Assembly (NCBI RefSeq): GCF_005893125.1
Contig: NZ_VCJS01000042.1
Span: 1-64,000, forward strand
Source of the DNA: Nonomuraea basaltis
GTDB lineage: Bacteria; Actinomycetota; Actinomycetes; Streptosporangiales; Streptosporangiaceae
DNA length: 64,000 bases
Direction: 5' to 3'
Shown here: one piece after another, positions 17,234 through 26,604 of the stretch
How positions within the stretch are numbered: position 1 is the stretch's first letter
Layout: each line of letters begins with the position of its first letter
Translations under genes and position numbers: made by a program
The notes under the pieces: generated by a model
Seen by the model: only the letters and a program-made list of their open reading frames with translations
Told to the model about the DNA's origin: nothing
Database searches by the model: none

Positions 17234-18603
17234 CGCACACCCCAGCGGGCAGACAGGGGATCGAGCAGGGCAGGATCGAAGCCGACGGCTTTCAGCCGGG
17301 GCAGACACTGCGGGGTGATGCCCGGTACGGCGCGGCCACCAGGACCGGTGGCCCGGTAAATATGGTTCCGGCTCGGCAACTCGCTGTCGGCCGGGGGCAG
17401 CACCTCGAGGACCTCTGAGACGAACCGGGTGTTGGTCGCCGGGTCCAGGCGCAGGTGAACGACCAGGTCGATGGTTTCGCCCGTGTTCAGATGGATGACG
17501 GCCGGTGGTGTTTGCGCGCCGACGCCGCGGGTCCAGAGCATGACGATCCGGTTGAAGATCTCCTCGGTGCCGTCGGCGTGGATGGTGCACATCGAGCCGG
17601 GATGGCCGGTGTTCATCGCCTCGAACATCGGCACGATCTCATCGGCCCGCACCTCGCCCACGATGATCCGCTTGATGTTCTTGCGTAGAGCGTGGGGGAT
17701 CAGGTCGTTCAGCCCGATACCGCCGGCCCCCTCGGAGTTGGCCTGCCGCACCTGGAAGGCGATCACGTTCTGGTGGCGGTGGGTGAGCCGGTCGAGGAAG
17801 AGCTCGTAGTCCGACTCCAACGTGGCCAGCCGCTCGGCTGGATCGATCACCGAGGCCAGCGCCCTCAGCAGCGTCGTCTTGCCGGCCGCAGTGCCACCGG
17901 TGATGACGATGTTCAGCCGGGCCAGGACAGCGGCGCGCAGGAAGGCGTACAGGCTGCGGTTGATGGTGCCCAGCTTGAGAAGGTCATCGAGGGTCACGTC
18001 GACGAGGCGATGGCACCGGATACTCGCGCACGGACGGCGGGTGACGGCCATGGTGGCGCTGAGCCGCACCCCCACTCCGTCGTCACCGTCACCCGGCCGC
18101 AGCGCGGCATTCAGCAGCGGGCTGGCGGCGGAGAACTCCCGCGGGTTGTAGCTCTTGTGCAGGGCCCACATCTGGATCATGGTGATGAGGTCGTCGTCGC
18201 TGGTAGCGACGGCGGGGCCACGTGAACAAGTGCCGTCGTTGTAAGTGATCCATACCTGGTCGCACCCGTTGAGGTCGATGCTTTCCACCCGGGGATCGTC
18301 CAGGTACGGAGTGAGCACGCCGAGTTCGAAGCGTTCGTCGACCACCGCGTCGACGAGCCGCCGTTGCGTGGCGATGCTGATCGGCGTACCGGCGGCGACC
18401 TGCTCCTGGGCCCAGCGCTGAACGCGGGCCTGGATGACCTGGCGTGCCTCGTCGCGGTCTTCGGTGTCCTTGAGGTCGTCCGCGATCGCGGTCGTGATGG
18501 TGAGGACCGCGTCGCGAAACGCCTGCTCGTTGTCCGAGGGCATCGGCGTCTGGGGGACGAGGAAGGGGTCGGTCCGAGTCTGCGGCGGCCATGAACGACT
18601 CAT
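17230..18603 (-). CDS. CpaF/TadA-family secretion ATPase
   Basis: A 457-residue type II/IV secretion ATPase. The start ATG at 18603 overlaps the upstream stop (ATGA). Walker A is GGTAAGKTTLLRA near residue 238; the Asp box, LIPHALRKNIKRIIVGEVR, and the His box region (NTGHPGSMCTIHADG) follow in order. In Tad/Cpa systems the hexameric ATPase drives pilus assembly with TadB/TadC membrane partners, but here TadB is only a stub and TadC is absent, so the system appears broken in this copy. Confidence 0.9.
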   Translation of the reverse strand: MSRSWPPQTRTDPFLVPQTPMPSDNEQAFRDAVLTITTAIADDLKDTEDRDEARQVIQARVQRWAQEQVAAGTPISIATQRRLVDAVVDERFELGVLTPYLDDPRVESIDLNGCDQVWITYNDGTCSRGPAVATSDDDLITMIQMWALHKSYNPREFSAASPLLNAALRPGDGDDGVGVRLSATMAVTRRPCASIRCHRLVDVTLDDLLKLGTINRSLYAFLRAAVLARLNIVITGGTAAGKTTLLRALASVIDPAERLATLESDYELFLDRLTHRHQNVIAFQVRQANSEGAGGIGLNDLIPHALRKNIKRIIVGEVRADEIVPMFEAMNTGHPGSMCTIHADGTEEIFNRIVMLWTRGVGAQTPPAVIHLNTGETIDLVVHLRLDPATNTRFVSEVLEVLPPADSELPSRNHIYRATGPGGRAVPGITPQCLPRLKAVGFDPALLDPLSARWGVR

Positions 18604-19361
18604 CGGGCCACCACCGCTGCTTTGGGAAGGTGGGTTCTCATGGCGGAGCCCAGTTGGGATGTACCGCGTATCAACGCGGAGCGATGGAAGGACTTCTTGG
18701 CGCGGTTGCCGTCGGAGAGGACCGCGGCGGACCTGGGGTCGTGCGGGATCCACGCCAGCACCGGCAGTTCGAAGAGTGCTCCGCTGATCTCCTTGAGGGA
18801 GTACGGGCCGTTGCCGATCACGCAGAGCCCGACCGCTACGTCGCCGCCGATGCGACGGCCGAGCGCGTCCAGGCGCGGGCGCGCCTGCGCGACATGCCGC
18901 AGCGTGGGGTGCACCAGCATGACCGCCAGATCGCAAGCCGCGATGAGACTCATCGGAGTGTCGGATCGGCCGATCTGGCCGACATCGAGCACCACATCCG
19001 CGGTGTCCTGCGCCGCCTTCAAAACGCCGACGATGGTGTCCCAGGCGCCGTCTAGCTGCACCAGATGCCGGGGATCACGGAGACCGGGAAGCAGCAGCCA
19101 GTTGCGGGCGTCGTGGTCGAGGGCGATGACGTGCTGCCACAGGATGGCCGGGTCCGGGCTGTGGGCGGCGGCAAGCGCCAGCTCCAGCAAGCCGCACTCG
19201 TGGTCATCCATGCTTCCGGCCAGGAATCCGCGTAGGACGTCACCACCTTGGGGATCGCATTCGGCCAGCAGCGCCCGCCCTTGCCAGGCGTAGGTCAGTG
19301 CGAGGGCGGTCGTGGTGACTCCTGGTGAGCCGCCGGGACTCATCAGCGCGTACATCGCCAT
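18600..19361 (-). CDS. CpaE/ParA-like ATPase with degenerate Walker A
   Basis: A 253-residue MinD/ParA-superfamily protein starting MAMYALMSPGGSPGVTTTAL, with GAGGAG upstream. The P-loop position reads SPGVTTTA, without the Lys of the usual GKT, so ATP hydrolysis is doubtful. The later VLDVGQIG (switch II-like) and helix pattern fit the fold. Such proteins precede CpaF in actinobacterial Tad-like clusters and probably position or regulate the machine. The start is immediately after the SAF gene's stop. Confidence 0.7.
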   Translation of the reverse strand: MAMYALMSPGGSPGVTTTALALTYAWQGRALLAECDPQGGDVLRGFLAGSMDDHECGLLELALAAAHSPDPAILWQHVIALDHDARNWLLLPGLRDPRHLVQLDGAWDTIVGVLKAAQDTADVVLDVGQIGRSDTPMSLIAACDLAVMLVHPTLRHVAQARPRLDALGRRIGGDVAVGLCVIGNGPYSLKEISGALFELPVLAWIPHDPRSAAVLSDGNRAKKSFHRSALIRGTSQLGSAMRTHLPKAAVVAR

Positions 19362-20045
19362 TCACGGTCTCCTCGGGTTGAGGGCCAAGGCGACCTGGCC
19401 GTCGGCGGCCAGCGGGGCGAGCTTGGGGCCATCGCTCTTGCTCACCAAGACGTCCACGACCATCAGCCCGTCGTTGTCCGGCCCTTTGGTGTGGTCCACT
19501 ACGGCCTCGATACCATCGGGCGCTTCCTCGTCTGAGGCGACCTGACCCTCCGGTCTGAGCACCACGAGAAGGCGATCGCCTGGCCGCAGCCCGCGCGCCG
19601 GAAGCCGACTCGGCTTGACCGCGACCGGGATGAGCTGCTGGTCCGGCAGCGGTGTGACGTGGTCGGTGACCATTCTGGGTTGGACGAGCATGCCGCGCAT
19701 GAGATCGGCGGCCGCACGCATGCCGATCACCCGCGGCAGGTCTTCGCCGCGAAGCATCGCCACGTTCTGGTCGGCCCCCACTGTGGCGGTCGACACGTTG
19801 TCGGCGGTAATGGGCTGTCCGAGCGCGACATCCTGGGTCATGACCAGGACCGATTGCCGATCGCTCATCCGGTTGACCGTGTGCGCGGCGAGTGCCGTGC
19901 CGCCGGCCACCACGAGTGCGCCCAGCACCAGCGAACTGCGACGACGCTGACGCGGCTGCGGGAGGATCTTGGGCACCTGGGCCGGCGGCGCTTCACCATT
20001 GGACGACGGTGTGGGCGAGGCAGGCTGAGACTTGCGAGCCATCAT
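19362..20045 (-). CDS. SAF-domain (CpaB-like) membrane-anchored protein
   Basis: 227 residues: a short basic cytoplasmic N-terminus, one membrane helix (about residues 38-55) and an extracytoplasmic SAF domain (VLVMTQDVALGQPITADNV), as in CpaB pilus-assembly proteins. The C-terminal half has the LIPVAVKPSRLP and GLRPGDRLLVVL strands. The start overlaps the upstream stop as ATGA. Gene order SAF, ParA-like, CpaF is a recurrent actinobacterial module. Confidence 0.8.
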   Translation of the reverse strand: MMARKSQPASPTPSSNGEAPPAQVPKILPQPRQRRRSSLVLGALVVAGGTALAAHTVNRMSDRQSVLVMTQDVALGQPITADNVSTATVGADQNVAMLRGEDLPRVIGMRAAADLMRGMLVQPRMVTDHVTPLPDQQLIPVAVKPSRLPARGLRPGDRLLVVLRPEGQVASDEEAPDGIEAVVDHTKGPDNDGLMVVDVLVSKSDGPKLAPLAADGQVALALNPRRP

Positions 20046-20833
20046 GGGTTCCTTCCGACCAGCGCGGGGGCCTCACCGATCCGCAGCGGAAACGTCGACG
20101 AAGTGGTGATCGGTGCGAGCGGGCCGCCGGCGCCACCCGAGCCGGTCCAACTGGCGGACCAGACCATCGACACCTTCACCTGATACCGCGACTCGGGGAG
20201 GCCGGCACTGGACTGAGTGAAGACGTGCGTGCACTCGATGTTCTGATCGTCTGGCGACTTCGCCGGGTCGTACGGGATGCCAGGGCCTGGGCAAGTGAGC
20301 GTTCCCTGGCCTGCGCCTGGGTGAATGATCAGCTTGGTTGGAGCTGCGGTGACCTGCGCCCAGACCGGCCCAGCAGTGACCTTCTCGGTGATGGGGCGCC
20401 ATTGACCTGGCTCGGCCCAGAAGAACTGACGCAGCCCCACGTACCCGTTCTTGCTCCGCGGCGGAGCAGTGATGATCTTGGGGGTGGCCGGTGTGAGCAG
20501 GCGGCGTGCCCGCTCCATGAGCATCTCAGGAGTCACCGGCGGCGCCCCTGGCTCTCCGGGAAGAACGGCGTTGAAGACGTTCTCCCTACCGTCCGGCCCT
20601 TTGTCGCACTGTACGTAGCTGATCTGCCCCGGCCCACCAATGCCGTGGCAGTTGCGAAAGCGTCCGCCTGTCCCTCCCGCGACACCGCCTCCAGCACCCG
20701 ATTCCGTGTCCCTGTGGACGCCGTAGGTGACCCAGTTCCCGCCCAGACGGGTGGCCCCGTTCTCCTCTGCCGGTGGCCCGTAGACCCCGGCGACTACGGG
20801 GAGAAGTGAACTCAGCGCGACGGTGACGTACAT
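20042..20833 (-). CDS. Putative exported protein of the Tad-like cluster
   Basis: 263 residues from the ATG at 20833, preceded by AAGGGGACGAC. The N-terminus (MYVTVALSSLLPVVAGVYG) is a weak signal sequence; the rest is Gly/Pro/Thr-rich with several cysteines and no recognised domain. It overlaps the lipoprotein gene upstream by 22 bp and the SAF gene by ATGA, so it belongs to the same operon and is probably an extracytoplasmic component. Confidence 0.6.
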   Translation of the reverse strand: MYVTVALSSLLPVVAGVYGPPAEENGATRLGGNWVTYGVHRDTESGAGGGVAGGTGGRFRNCHGIGGPGQISYVQCDKGPDGRENVFNAVLPGEPGAPPVTPEMLMERARRLLTPATPKIITAPPRSKNGYVGLRQFFWAEPGQWRPITEKVTAGPVWAQVTAAPTKLIIHPGAGQGTLTCPGPGIPYDPAKSPDDQNIECTHVFTQSSAGLPESRYQVKVSMVWSASWTGSGGAGGPLAPITTSSTFPLRIGEAPALVGRNP

Positions 20834-21387
20834 GTCGTCCCCTTCATGCTCAGCCCCGTCAGCCGCCATCGGCCATCTGAGGAACGTTCCAAATCCGCTA
20901 CTACGGTCGTGGTGGTCTTGGCATCCGCGGTCTCAGGGATAAGCCGATGGGTACGCCGATCGGCCATAGCCGCTCCGGACATGTCCAAGCAATCGGTGAC
21001 TTCGGCGTACTTACCGCTCACGCGGACCTCTTTGATCCGCGGGACGGCGTGGCCATACGGTTCGCGGCCCTGCTTGACCATGTCTCGGACGCCGTCGACG
21101 AGATGGTTGAGGTAGCCGCCCTTGACGTATGGCTCCAGCAGCTCACGGGCCCGCTCAGGGGAGGATCTGCCGGCCTCAGCAAGAACAGGCCAGTAGGTCG
21201 AATAGGCCTCCACAATCAGATCGTGAGACCGGGCCGGAGAAGGCTTGGGTGTGGCTGCCATGGTGGATGCAGTCGCCGGCGCTTTGGGCGGCAGGCTCGA
21301 AGGAGTCGTCGCTTGGCATGCCGTCACCGCCATCGGCGCGATCAGGAGCGCCAGGGTACGACCGCGAATCGCCACAACCATGCACAT
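20812..21387 (-). CDS. Putative lipoprotein of the Tad-like cluster
   Basis: 191 residues with a lipoprotein signal: basic start, hydrophobic segment and lipobox MAVTAC with the Cys near residue 24. The mature part starts with a Ser/Thr/Pro-rich tether, then a compact domain of about 140 residues (HDLIVEAYSTYWPVLAEAG ... DGRWRLTGLSMKG) resembling a small NTF2-like fold. It is the first gene of the leftward operon that ends at CpaF. Function unknown. Confidence 0.65.
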   Translation of the reverse strand: MCMVVAIRGRTLALLIAPMAVTACQATTPSSLPPKAPATASTMAATPKPSPARSHDLIVEAYSTYWPVLAEAGRSSPERARELLEPYVKGGYLNHLVDGVRDMVKQGREPYGHAVPRIKEVRVSGKYAEVTDCLDMSGAAMADRRTHRLIPETADAKTTTTVVADLERSSDGRWRLTGLSMKGTTCTSPSR

Positions 21388-21666
21388 CTTGACTCCAAGC
21401 GATTACTCGAATGCGAGGAGTAGCGTATGGTTTCAACAAAGCCCTCATCAAGGCTGTGACCAGCAGATTCTTTGGAGCGCAACCAGGCCCAACCTGTCAG
21501 CGGCATGACTGATGCGATTCGCGCCACTCTGTGCCGGTTCGCCGTTCGGCCAATCGATCCGGGGCCTGGGACGCGCCAAAGGGCCTGTGCGAACGCCGGT
21601 CAAGGGTGACAGTAGAAAACGGTGAGGACACGCCTCGTGTCTCCAGACGTTCATAAGGTGACGACT
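21388..21666. other. Divergent intergenic region upstream of the lipoprotein operon
   Basis: About 280 bp that should contain the promoter of the Tad-like operon and that of the broken regulator. No clear repeat, hairpin or operator was seen. Confidence 0.35.
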
Positions 21667-22745
21667 ATGGGATGGTCGGCACGCATCCGGGCCGAGCGTG
21701 AGGCGCACGACTGGGACGTGCACAGCATGGCACGTCGTCTACGGGAGGCCGCTGGGAAGGAGCCTCTCCCCGATCACGCCTCACTCGTCCGATCCATCCG
21801 CCGCTGGGAGTCCGGCGCGGTCGCCACGATGACCGACGCTACCGGCTGCTCTACAGCCGCATCTTCATCACGGGCAGCTACTCCCGGCGCGCTCCAGCCG
21901 ACCTCTTCACCGTGGCCCGCCTCTATCGACGTAAGGTGGATCAGCTCATCGCCGGCCCGCACACCCTGAAAGAGGAGCGGGAGCTGTTCGTCTATGCCGG
22001 ATGGCTGTCGGAGATCCTGGCGTGGCTGGCCCACGACCTGGGCGATCCGCTCACCGGCGAGGCGTACGCCATCGACTGCTTCGAACACGCCGACCAGGCC
22101 GGCCATGACGAGCTGTGCGGTTGGCCGCCGACGCGATGGCTTCCATTGCGCTGCACGCCGGACAGCCCGCCCGCGCCGTCACCGCCGCGGCGCGCGGCCT
22201 CGCCCGCGTCCCGGCAGGCCACCCGCTGGCGGTGCGGCTGCACGCCCAGCGCTCACGCGGCCACGCGCGGCTCGGCGACCGGGACGCCTTCAAAGACAAC
22301 CTCCATCAGGCTGACCGTCTGTGGAACGCCCTGCCCAGCCGCACCCCTTGCTCGTCCGGACGGCACCGATACCGGCCCACTTGCTACCTATGCGATGACC
22401 ACCTACACCGCCTTGTCCTTCATCTGGCTCGGTGACTACGAACGTGCCCGCCACCATGCCGAGCGCGCGGTCGAGGCGCACGAGGCCACCCCGATCGGAC
22501 AGCGATCGCTCAGCCGCGAAGCGATCGCCTATCTGGATCTCGGGATCGCGCTGGCCTGTCTCGGCTCACCTAAAGAGGCGGCGGCACTCGGCCTGCGTGC
22601 CCTGGCCTCGCCCCGGCTGGTCGCTTCCGTCCGCGCGCGGGCGACCGAATTGACCACCACCCTGGCGACACGGCATCCCGGAACGAGCCACACCGCGCAG
22701 TTCCAGGCAGCGCTGGCCGCCGCAGGGATAGGAGGTGCGCCATGA
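21667..22745 (+). pseudogene. XRE/TPR-type regulator broken by at least three frameshifts
   Basis: The ATG at 21667 begins MGWSARIRAEREAHDWDV, closely like the intact regulator at 24108. A one-base loss near 21836 shifts the frame (the expected RYRLLYSRIF follows in frame +2), another shift occurs near 22120 (AADAMASIALHAG is in a third frame) and a third near 22360 before DTGPLATYAMTTYTALSF. The C-terminal TPR-like part then reads through to 22745 and overlaps the ASCH gene start as ATGA. All expected segments are present in order, so this was recently an intact ~360-residue gene. Confidence 0.75.
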
Positions 22746-23103
22746 GCGAGCACGAGAACACGCCCGCCCAGCGCGAACTCCACATCCGCAAGCCGTACTT
22801 CGACCTCATCGCTTCAGGGGTCAAGACCGTGGAGGTGCGGGTTGGGTACGCGAGCATGCGCAAGATCCGGTCTGGCTAGGACCTTGATTTTGTCTCGGGT
22901 GATGAGCGGCTGCGAACCCAGGTCGTGCGGGTGAGTGAGTACGCGTCGTTCATGGAGATGTTGGAGCACGAGGATCCGATCGCTATCGGCGAGCTCTCGG
23001 CAAGAACACCGAGGAATTGTTCGCGGTGATCCGCAGCATCTACCCACCGGAGAAAGAACGCCTTGGCGTCCTAGCCATCGAGATCGAGGTAGTCAGTCGA
23101 TAG
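22742..23103 (+). pseudogene. ASCH-domain protein, disrupted by in-frame TAG and a frameshift
   Basis: Starts MSEHENTPAQRELHIRKPYF, then ASGVKTVEVRVGYASMRKI, a typical ASCH (RNA-binding, PUA-like) domain. A TAG at 22877-22879 follows RSG; the same frame continues DLDFVSGDERLRTQVVRV. A frameshift near 22995 is needed to reach the end ELGKNTEELF ... YPPEKERLGVLAIEIE. Full length would be about 120 residues. It is coupled to the broken regulator upstream. Confidence 0.7.
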
Positions 23104-23405
23104 CCGTCAGCGGAGCATGCATAGCTGCACGTCCGCTCAGGCTGGCCAACTCGCTGATCTTCCCGAAAACCCCCCGACTTGACTGAGGACATCCACCAGG
23201 TCAGGCCGTGTCCCTGCCTGTCCGCCATTGACACCCTGCCTCCTCAGAGGGGCAGCGGCTTGGCTAGACGCGATGACTCCTTCGCTGCGCACCACCATGC
23301 CCTGCACCGCCTCCGCTGAGAGAAGATCCCCTGCGGAACCACGTCAACATGCAAGCGAGAGCGCTCTATCTCCAGGAGGCGGTAACCACGCGCACATCAC
23401 AAGAA

Positions 23406-23509
23406 TGATCGCCTGGTTCGAGGGCTTCCCCGCCGTTCTTGCGGACAACGGCGCCCTGGACGACAGCGCATTCGCCGCGATGCGTATCACTCGGAGACAG
23501 GCGCGATGA
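23406..23509 (+). CDS. Short open frame coupled to the next gene
   Basis: MIAWFEGFPAVLADNG... ending MRITRRQAR, about 34 residues, with the stop overlapping the next start as ATGA. An AGGAGG lies ~30 bases upstream, too far for this ATG. It may be the 3' end of a longer decayed gene. The 300 bp between it and the ASCH relic show nothing else recognisable. Confidence 0.3.
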
Positions 23510-24012
23510 CCGAGGGCCACTCCAAGATTGGCAAGCGGGTGACGATTGCGCATGTCTTTCATAGTCACGCGCGAACGCGTGCTTACCGGCACGAACTCCT
23601 CGGACGCGAGGGCGTGATCGTGGCGGTGCTGCGCAACGGCAAGATCGCACTCGTAGAGCTGGACGGTGACCAGTGGAGCTATCCCGCAGGCGTGCGACGC
23701 TGGTCCATCGCCTGGGATGACCTGCAGGTGGAGACGACGAGCGAGACACCCAACAAGCGTGCCCTGGAGTACCGAGCGGGTTTCTCCTGGAAGGGGCGTC
23801 AGGCCGTTCAACATGCCGTCCCCCCGGGGGAAACCGGCTCGCCGGGGAAAGAAGTCGGCCTGTGCGGGCATGGCGCCCGCCCCTTGCCGACCTGCGGTTG
23901 GTCGGTGAACTTCTGCCCGACCGCGAAGAGCGCCTGTCCGGCGTGCGTACGACTGGCCAAGATCAAAATATCTGACCGAGGTAACGACGCAGAGGCCCTC
24001 TTAGCCTCATAA
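23506..24012 (+). CDS. Hypothetical protein with KOW-like segment and Cys pairs
   Basis: 168 residues. Residues about 30-75 (LLGREGVIVAVLRNGKIALV ... WDDLQVE) look like a small beta-barrel of the KOW/SH3 kind. The C-terminal third has LCGHG and CPTAKSACPACVR, possibly a metal-binding cluster. No family was recognised. The start ATG overlaps the stop of the short frame upstream; it is part of the element's regulatory end. Confidence 0.5.
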   Translation: MTEGHSKIGKRVTIAHVFHSHARTRAYRHELLGREGVIVAVLRNGKIALVELDGDQWSYPAGVRRWSIAWDDLQVETTSETPNKRALEYRAGFSWKGRQAVQHAVPPGETGSPGKEVGLCGHGARPLPTCGWSVNFCPTAKSACPACVRLAKIKISDRGNDAEALLAS

Positions 24013-24107
24013 ACATGCCGCCGAGGGGCCTCCGGCCGCGACAATGACGGGTGAGAATGAGGAGCGCAGCGGACACGTAACGTACACGGACGAACGCGGA
24101 GGCGGAC

Positions 24108-25292
24108 ATGGCCGGTCCACCATTGTGGTCAGCGAGAATCCGTGCCGAGCGCAAGGCGCGTAAATGGGACATTCACACGACCGCGCGCCGCCTACGCGCC
24201 GCCGCCGGGCCAGACCGTCACGACTTGCCCGAACACACTGATCTGGTCCGCGCCATCCGCCGCTGGGAGTCCGGAAAGATCAAACTGATGAGCGAGCGCT
24301 ATCGGCTGCTCTACAGCGTCATCTTCGAGATGGACGAGAACACCCTGTTCACCGCGACCGCCGAGATCGCCCCATTCCAGCCGCCCATGGACGCAGACAC
24401 CGATCTCGGCAGGATGTCCTCCCTCAGAGAAGCCGACCGCCGCATAGGCGGGGGCCACCTGTACCCCACGGTGATCGGCTACCTGGAGCACGACATCGCC
24501 CCTCGTCTGTTCAGCGCGGCCGACGGAAGACATTCCTTCATGGCCGCTGCCGCCTTCACCGAGATGGCCGGCTGGATGGCTCACGACGGCGGCAAGGGCA
24601 TCTTGGCTGATCGTCACTTTCACCGCGCCCTTGACTTCGCAGAACTTGCCGGCGATCCGCAACTCCAGGCGCACATTCTGGGCAGCATGAGCCAGCTCGC
24701 CCGGCACCTCGGCCACCCCCACGACGCCGTAGGCCTGGCCCAGCGCGGCATCGACACCCTTACCAAGTCCAAACCGGCGGCACCCACGACGCACGCGCGT
24801 CTGCTCGCTGTGGCAGCCTATGGCTCAGCCTCACTGGGAAACGGCAGTGAATGTGCCCGGCTGCTGATCCGCGCGGAGGACGCGCTCAGGCATCGTCCCC
24901 AACACGTACCCTCGGCGTGGATCGGCCCGTACGACGAGGCCACGCTAGCGCTCGATACAGCTCGATCGATGCTGCTGTTGGGAGAGCTAGCCGAGGCGCA
25001 GCGCCAGGCACGCCGATTCCTCAAGCTGCGCTCAACGGACCGGACCCGCAGCAGAGCCTTCGGCCAGCTGGTCCTGGCCAAAACGCTGCTCAAGCAAGAT
25101 CAGCTCGATGAGGCGTGCACTTTGATCACGAACGCGGCGCAGGACACCCGATCGTTGAGCTCACTTCTCGTCACCCAGCAGCTTGCCGATCTTCATGAGC
25201 AGTTGCAAGCACGTCGAGACCAGGCAAATGTCGCCGACTGCCTTGAGGTCCTGGAGCACGCGCATCGCGAGCGATGCTGGATGTACCAGTAA
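24108..25292 (+). CDS. XRE-family regulator with TPR-like C-terminal domain
   Basis: 394 residues. The N-terminal helix-turn-helix (WSARIRAERKARKWDIHTTA ... LVRAIRRWESG) is followed by about 300 residues of helical repeats typical of actinobacterial XRE/TPR regulators. A good ribosome binding site (GGAGGCGG) precedes the ATG. It is a paralogue of the broken gene at 21667 and lies 13 bp before the Nudix gene, so the two are probably co-transcribed. Comparable regulator-Nudix pairs occur in actinobacterial mobile elements; ligand and targets are unknown. Confidence 0.85.
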   Translation: MAGPPLWSARIRAERKARKWDIHTTARRLRAAAGPDRHDLPEHTDLVRAIRRWESGKIKLMSERYRLLYSVIFEMDENTLFTATAEIAPFQPPMDADTDLGRMSSLREADRRIGGGHLYPTVIGYLEHDIAPRLFSAADGRHSFMAAAAFTEMAGWMAHDGGKGILADRHFHRALDFAELAGDPQLQAHILGSMSQLARHLGHPHDAVGLAQRGIDTLTKSKPAAPTTHARLLAVAAYGSASLGNGSECARLLIRAEDALRHRPQHVPSAWIGPYDEATLALDTARSMLLLGELAEAQRQARRFLKLRSTDRTRSRAFGQLVLAKTLLKQDQLDEACTLITNAAQDTRSLSSLLVTQQLADLHEQLQARRDQANVADCLEVLEHAHRERCWMYQ

Positions 25293-25305
25293 GGAGGTAC
25301 TCCGG

Positions 25306-25830
25306 GTGAGTTCCGACGCACCGCTCTACGAACGTGACCCCAAGGCCTGGAACGCCTACCTCGCCGAAGGCAACGCCCGCCAACCCCGGAAGCGAGTAGG
25401 CGCCGACGTGCTGATCCGCGACGAACACGGCCACGTGCTCCTTGTGGACCCGGTCTACAAGCCGGACTGGGACCTCCCCGGCGGCATGGCCGAAGCCAAC
25501 GAGGCGCCCGCCGCGGCCGCCCGTCGAGAGCTCAAGGAGGAACTCGGTCTCGACCTCGAGATCGGCCGCTTGCTGGTCGTGGACTGGGTGCCACCTCACG
25601 GGCCGTGGGATGACTCCCTGATGTTCATCTTCGACGGCGGAATTCTTGAGCATCAGCAGCTCGCGCAACTGCATGTCGTCGACCCCGAGCTCGCCGACCT
25701 CCGCCTCGCAGACCCGGCAGAGATGCCGCAACTATTGCGCCCCTACGTATGCCGCCGAGTGCGCGCCGCACTCCACGCGCTCCCAACCGAACTCGCCATG
25801 TATTGCCACAATGGATATCCGCTTACTTAG
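25306..25830 (+). CDS. Nudix hydrolase, 3' end at IS1182 edge
   Basis: About 174 residues from the GTG at 25306, which has AAGGAGG nine bases upstream. A perfect Nudix box is present (GMAEANE, seven residues, RELKEELGL), so it hydrolyses a nucleoside diphosphate linked to some group X. The stop TAG (25828-25830) lies inside the left inverted repeat of IS1182, so the last codons and anything downstream may have been replaced by the insertion. It appears coupled to the XRE regulator. Confidence 0.85.
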   Translation: MSSDAPLYERDPKAWNAYLAEGNARQPRKRVGADVLIRDEHGHVLLVDPVYKPDWDLPGGMAEANEAPAAAARRELKEELGLDLEIGRLLVVDWVPPHGPWDDSLMFIFDGGILEHQQLAQLHVVDPELADLRLADPAEMPQLLRPYVCRRVRAALHALPTELAMYCHNGYPLT

Positions 25831-25852
25831 CTTGACTCTGTCGGGAATCTTG
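25826..25852. repeat. Left terminal inverted repeat of the IS1182 element
   Basis: 27 bp, perfect complement of 30162-30188. It supplies the stop codon of the Nudix gene. Confidence 0.9.
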
Positions 25853-25864
25853 TTCGCTGTCGGG

Positions 25865-26518
25865 TCAGCTGGCGGCTCGCCAGGAACGCAAGCGCGGGAT
25901 GCCTTGCTGGTCGAGGTAGTCCTGGAAGGCTGTCGGCGGTCGCGGGGGCGCGCTTTCTCCAGGAGGGTGCCGGCTGAGGCGTTCGACGTTGACGGCGATG
26001 GCGGTGAGCACGTGTTGCAGGTGGGCCTTGGCTTGCCCGCGGTAGCGGCAGCGGCGCATGCCATGGCCGTGGGCCAACTCGCAGATGGTGCCCTCGATGC
26101 CGGAACGCCCCGCGTAGCGCTTGTGCCAGTCCGGTTCTCGCTGCTCCGCGCGGTTGCGCAGCTGCAGTTCGTGTAGTTCTCGCGGAGGAAAGCCCACGTT
26201 GCGCGCACCGTCGCGGGAGGTGGTGCACTTGGCTCGGACCGGGCAGGGTTGGCACTGGCTCTTGGTGAAGCGGGCCACGATCAACGGGGCGGCGGTCAGC
26301 GAGGATGTCGGATAAGGGCCGTGCCAGCCCTTGCTGACCTGGGCCTGTGGGCAGGTGACTTCCTGGCGGTCGAAGTCGATGCGAAAGTCGTCGCGGGCGA
26401 AACCCTCACCCTGGCGGTTTTGGTGGGTGGGGTTGCCTGGAAGCGGTCCGACCACGGCGATCTGGTGTTCACGTTCGGCCTGTTCGAGGTGGACCAGGGA
26501 GGTGTAGCCACCGTCGAC
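25865..26518 (-). pseudogene. IS1182 transposase, C-terminal part
   Basis: The in-frame continuation of the N-terminal part at 29025-30071: [20 protein letters not shown], then the Cys-rich [13 protein letters not shown] segment and the conserved [20 protein letters not shown] near the end. The codons upstream of 26518 belong to the inserted IS630-like element. Confidence 0.85.
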
Positions 26519-26604
26519 TAGTGCTGTGACCAGGAAGGTTCGCCGGGTTAGTGGTCGGAGCGGTTGGATAGGGCTTGTTGTCCGATCCAACTGCTGGGGG
26601 TGTG

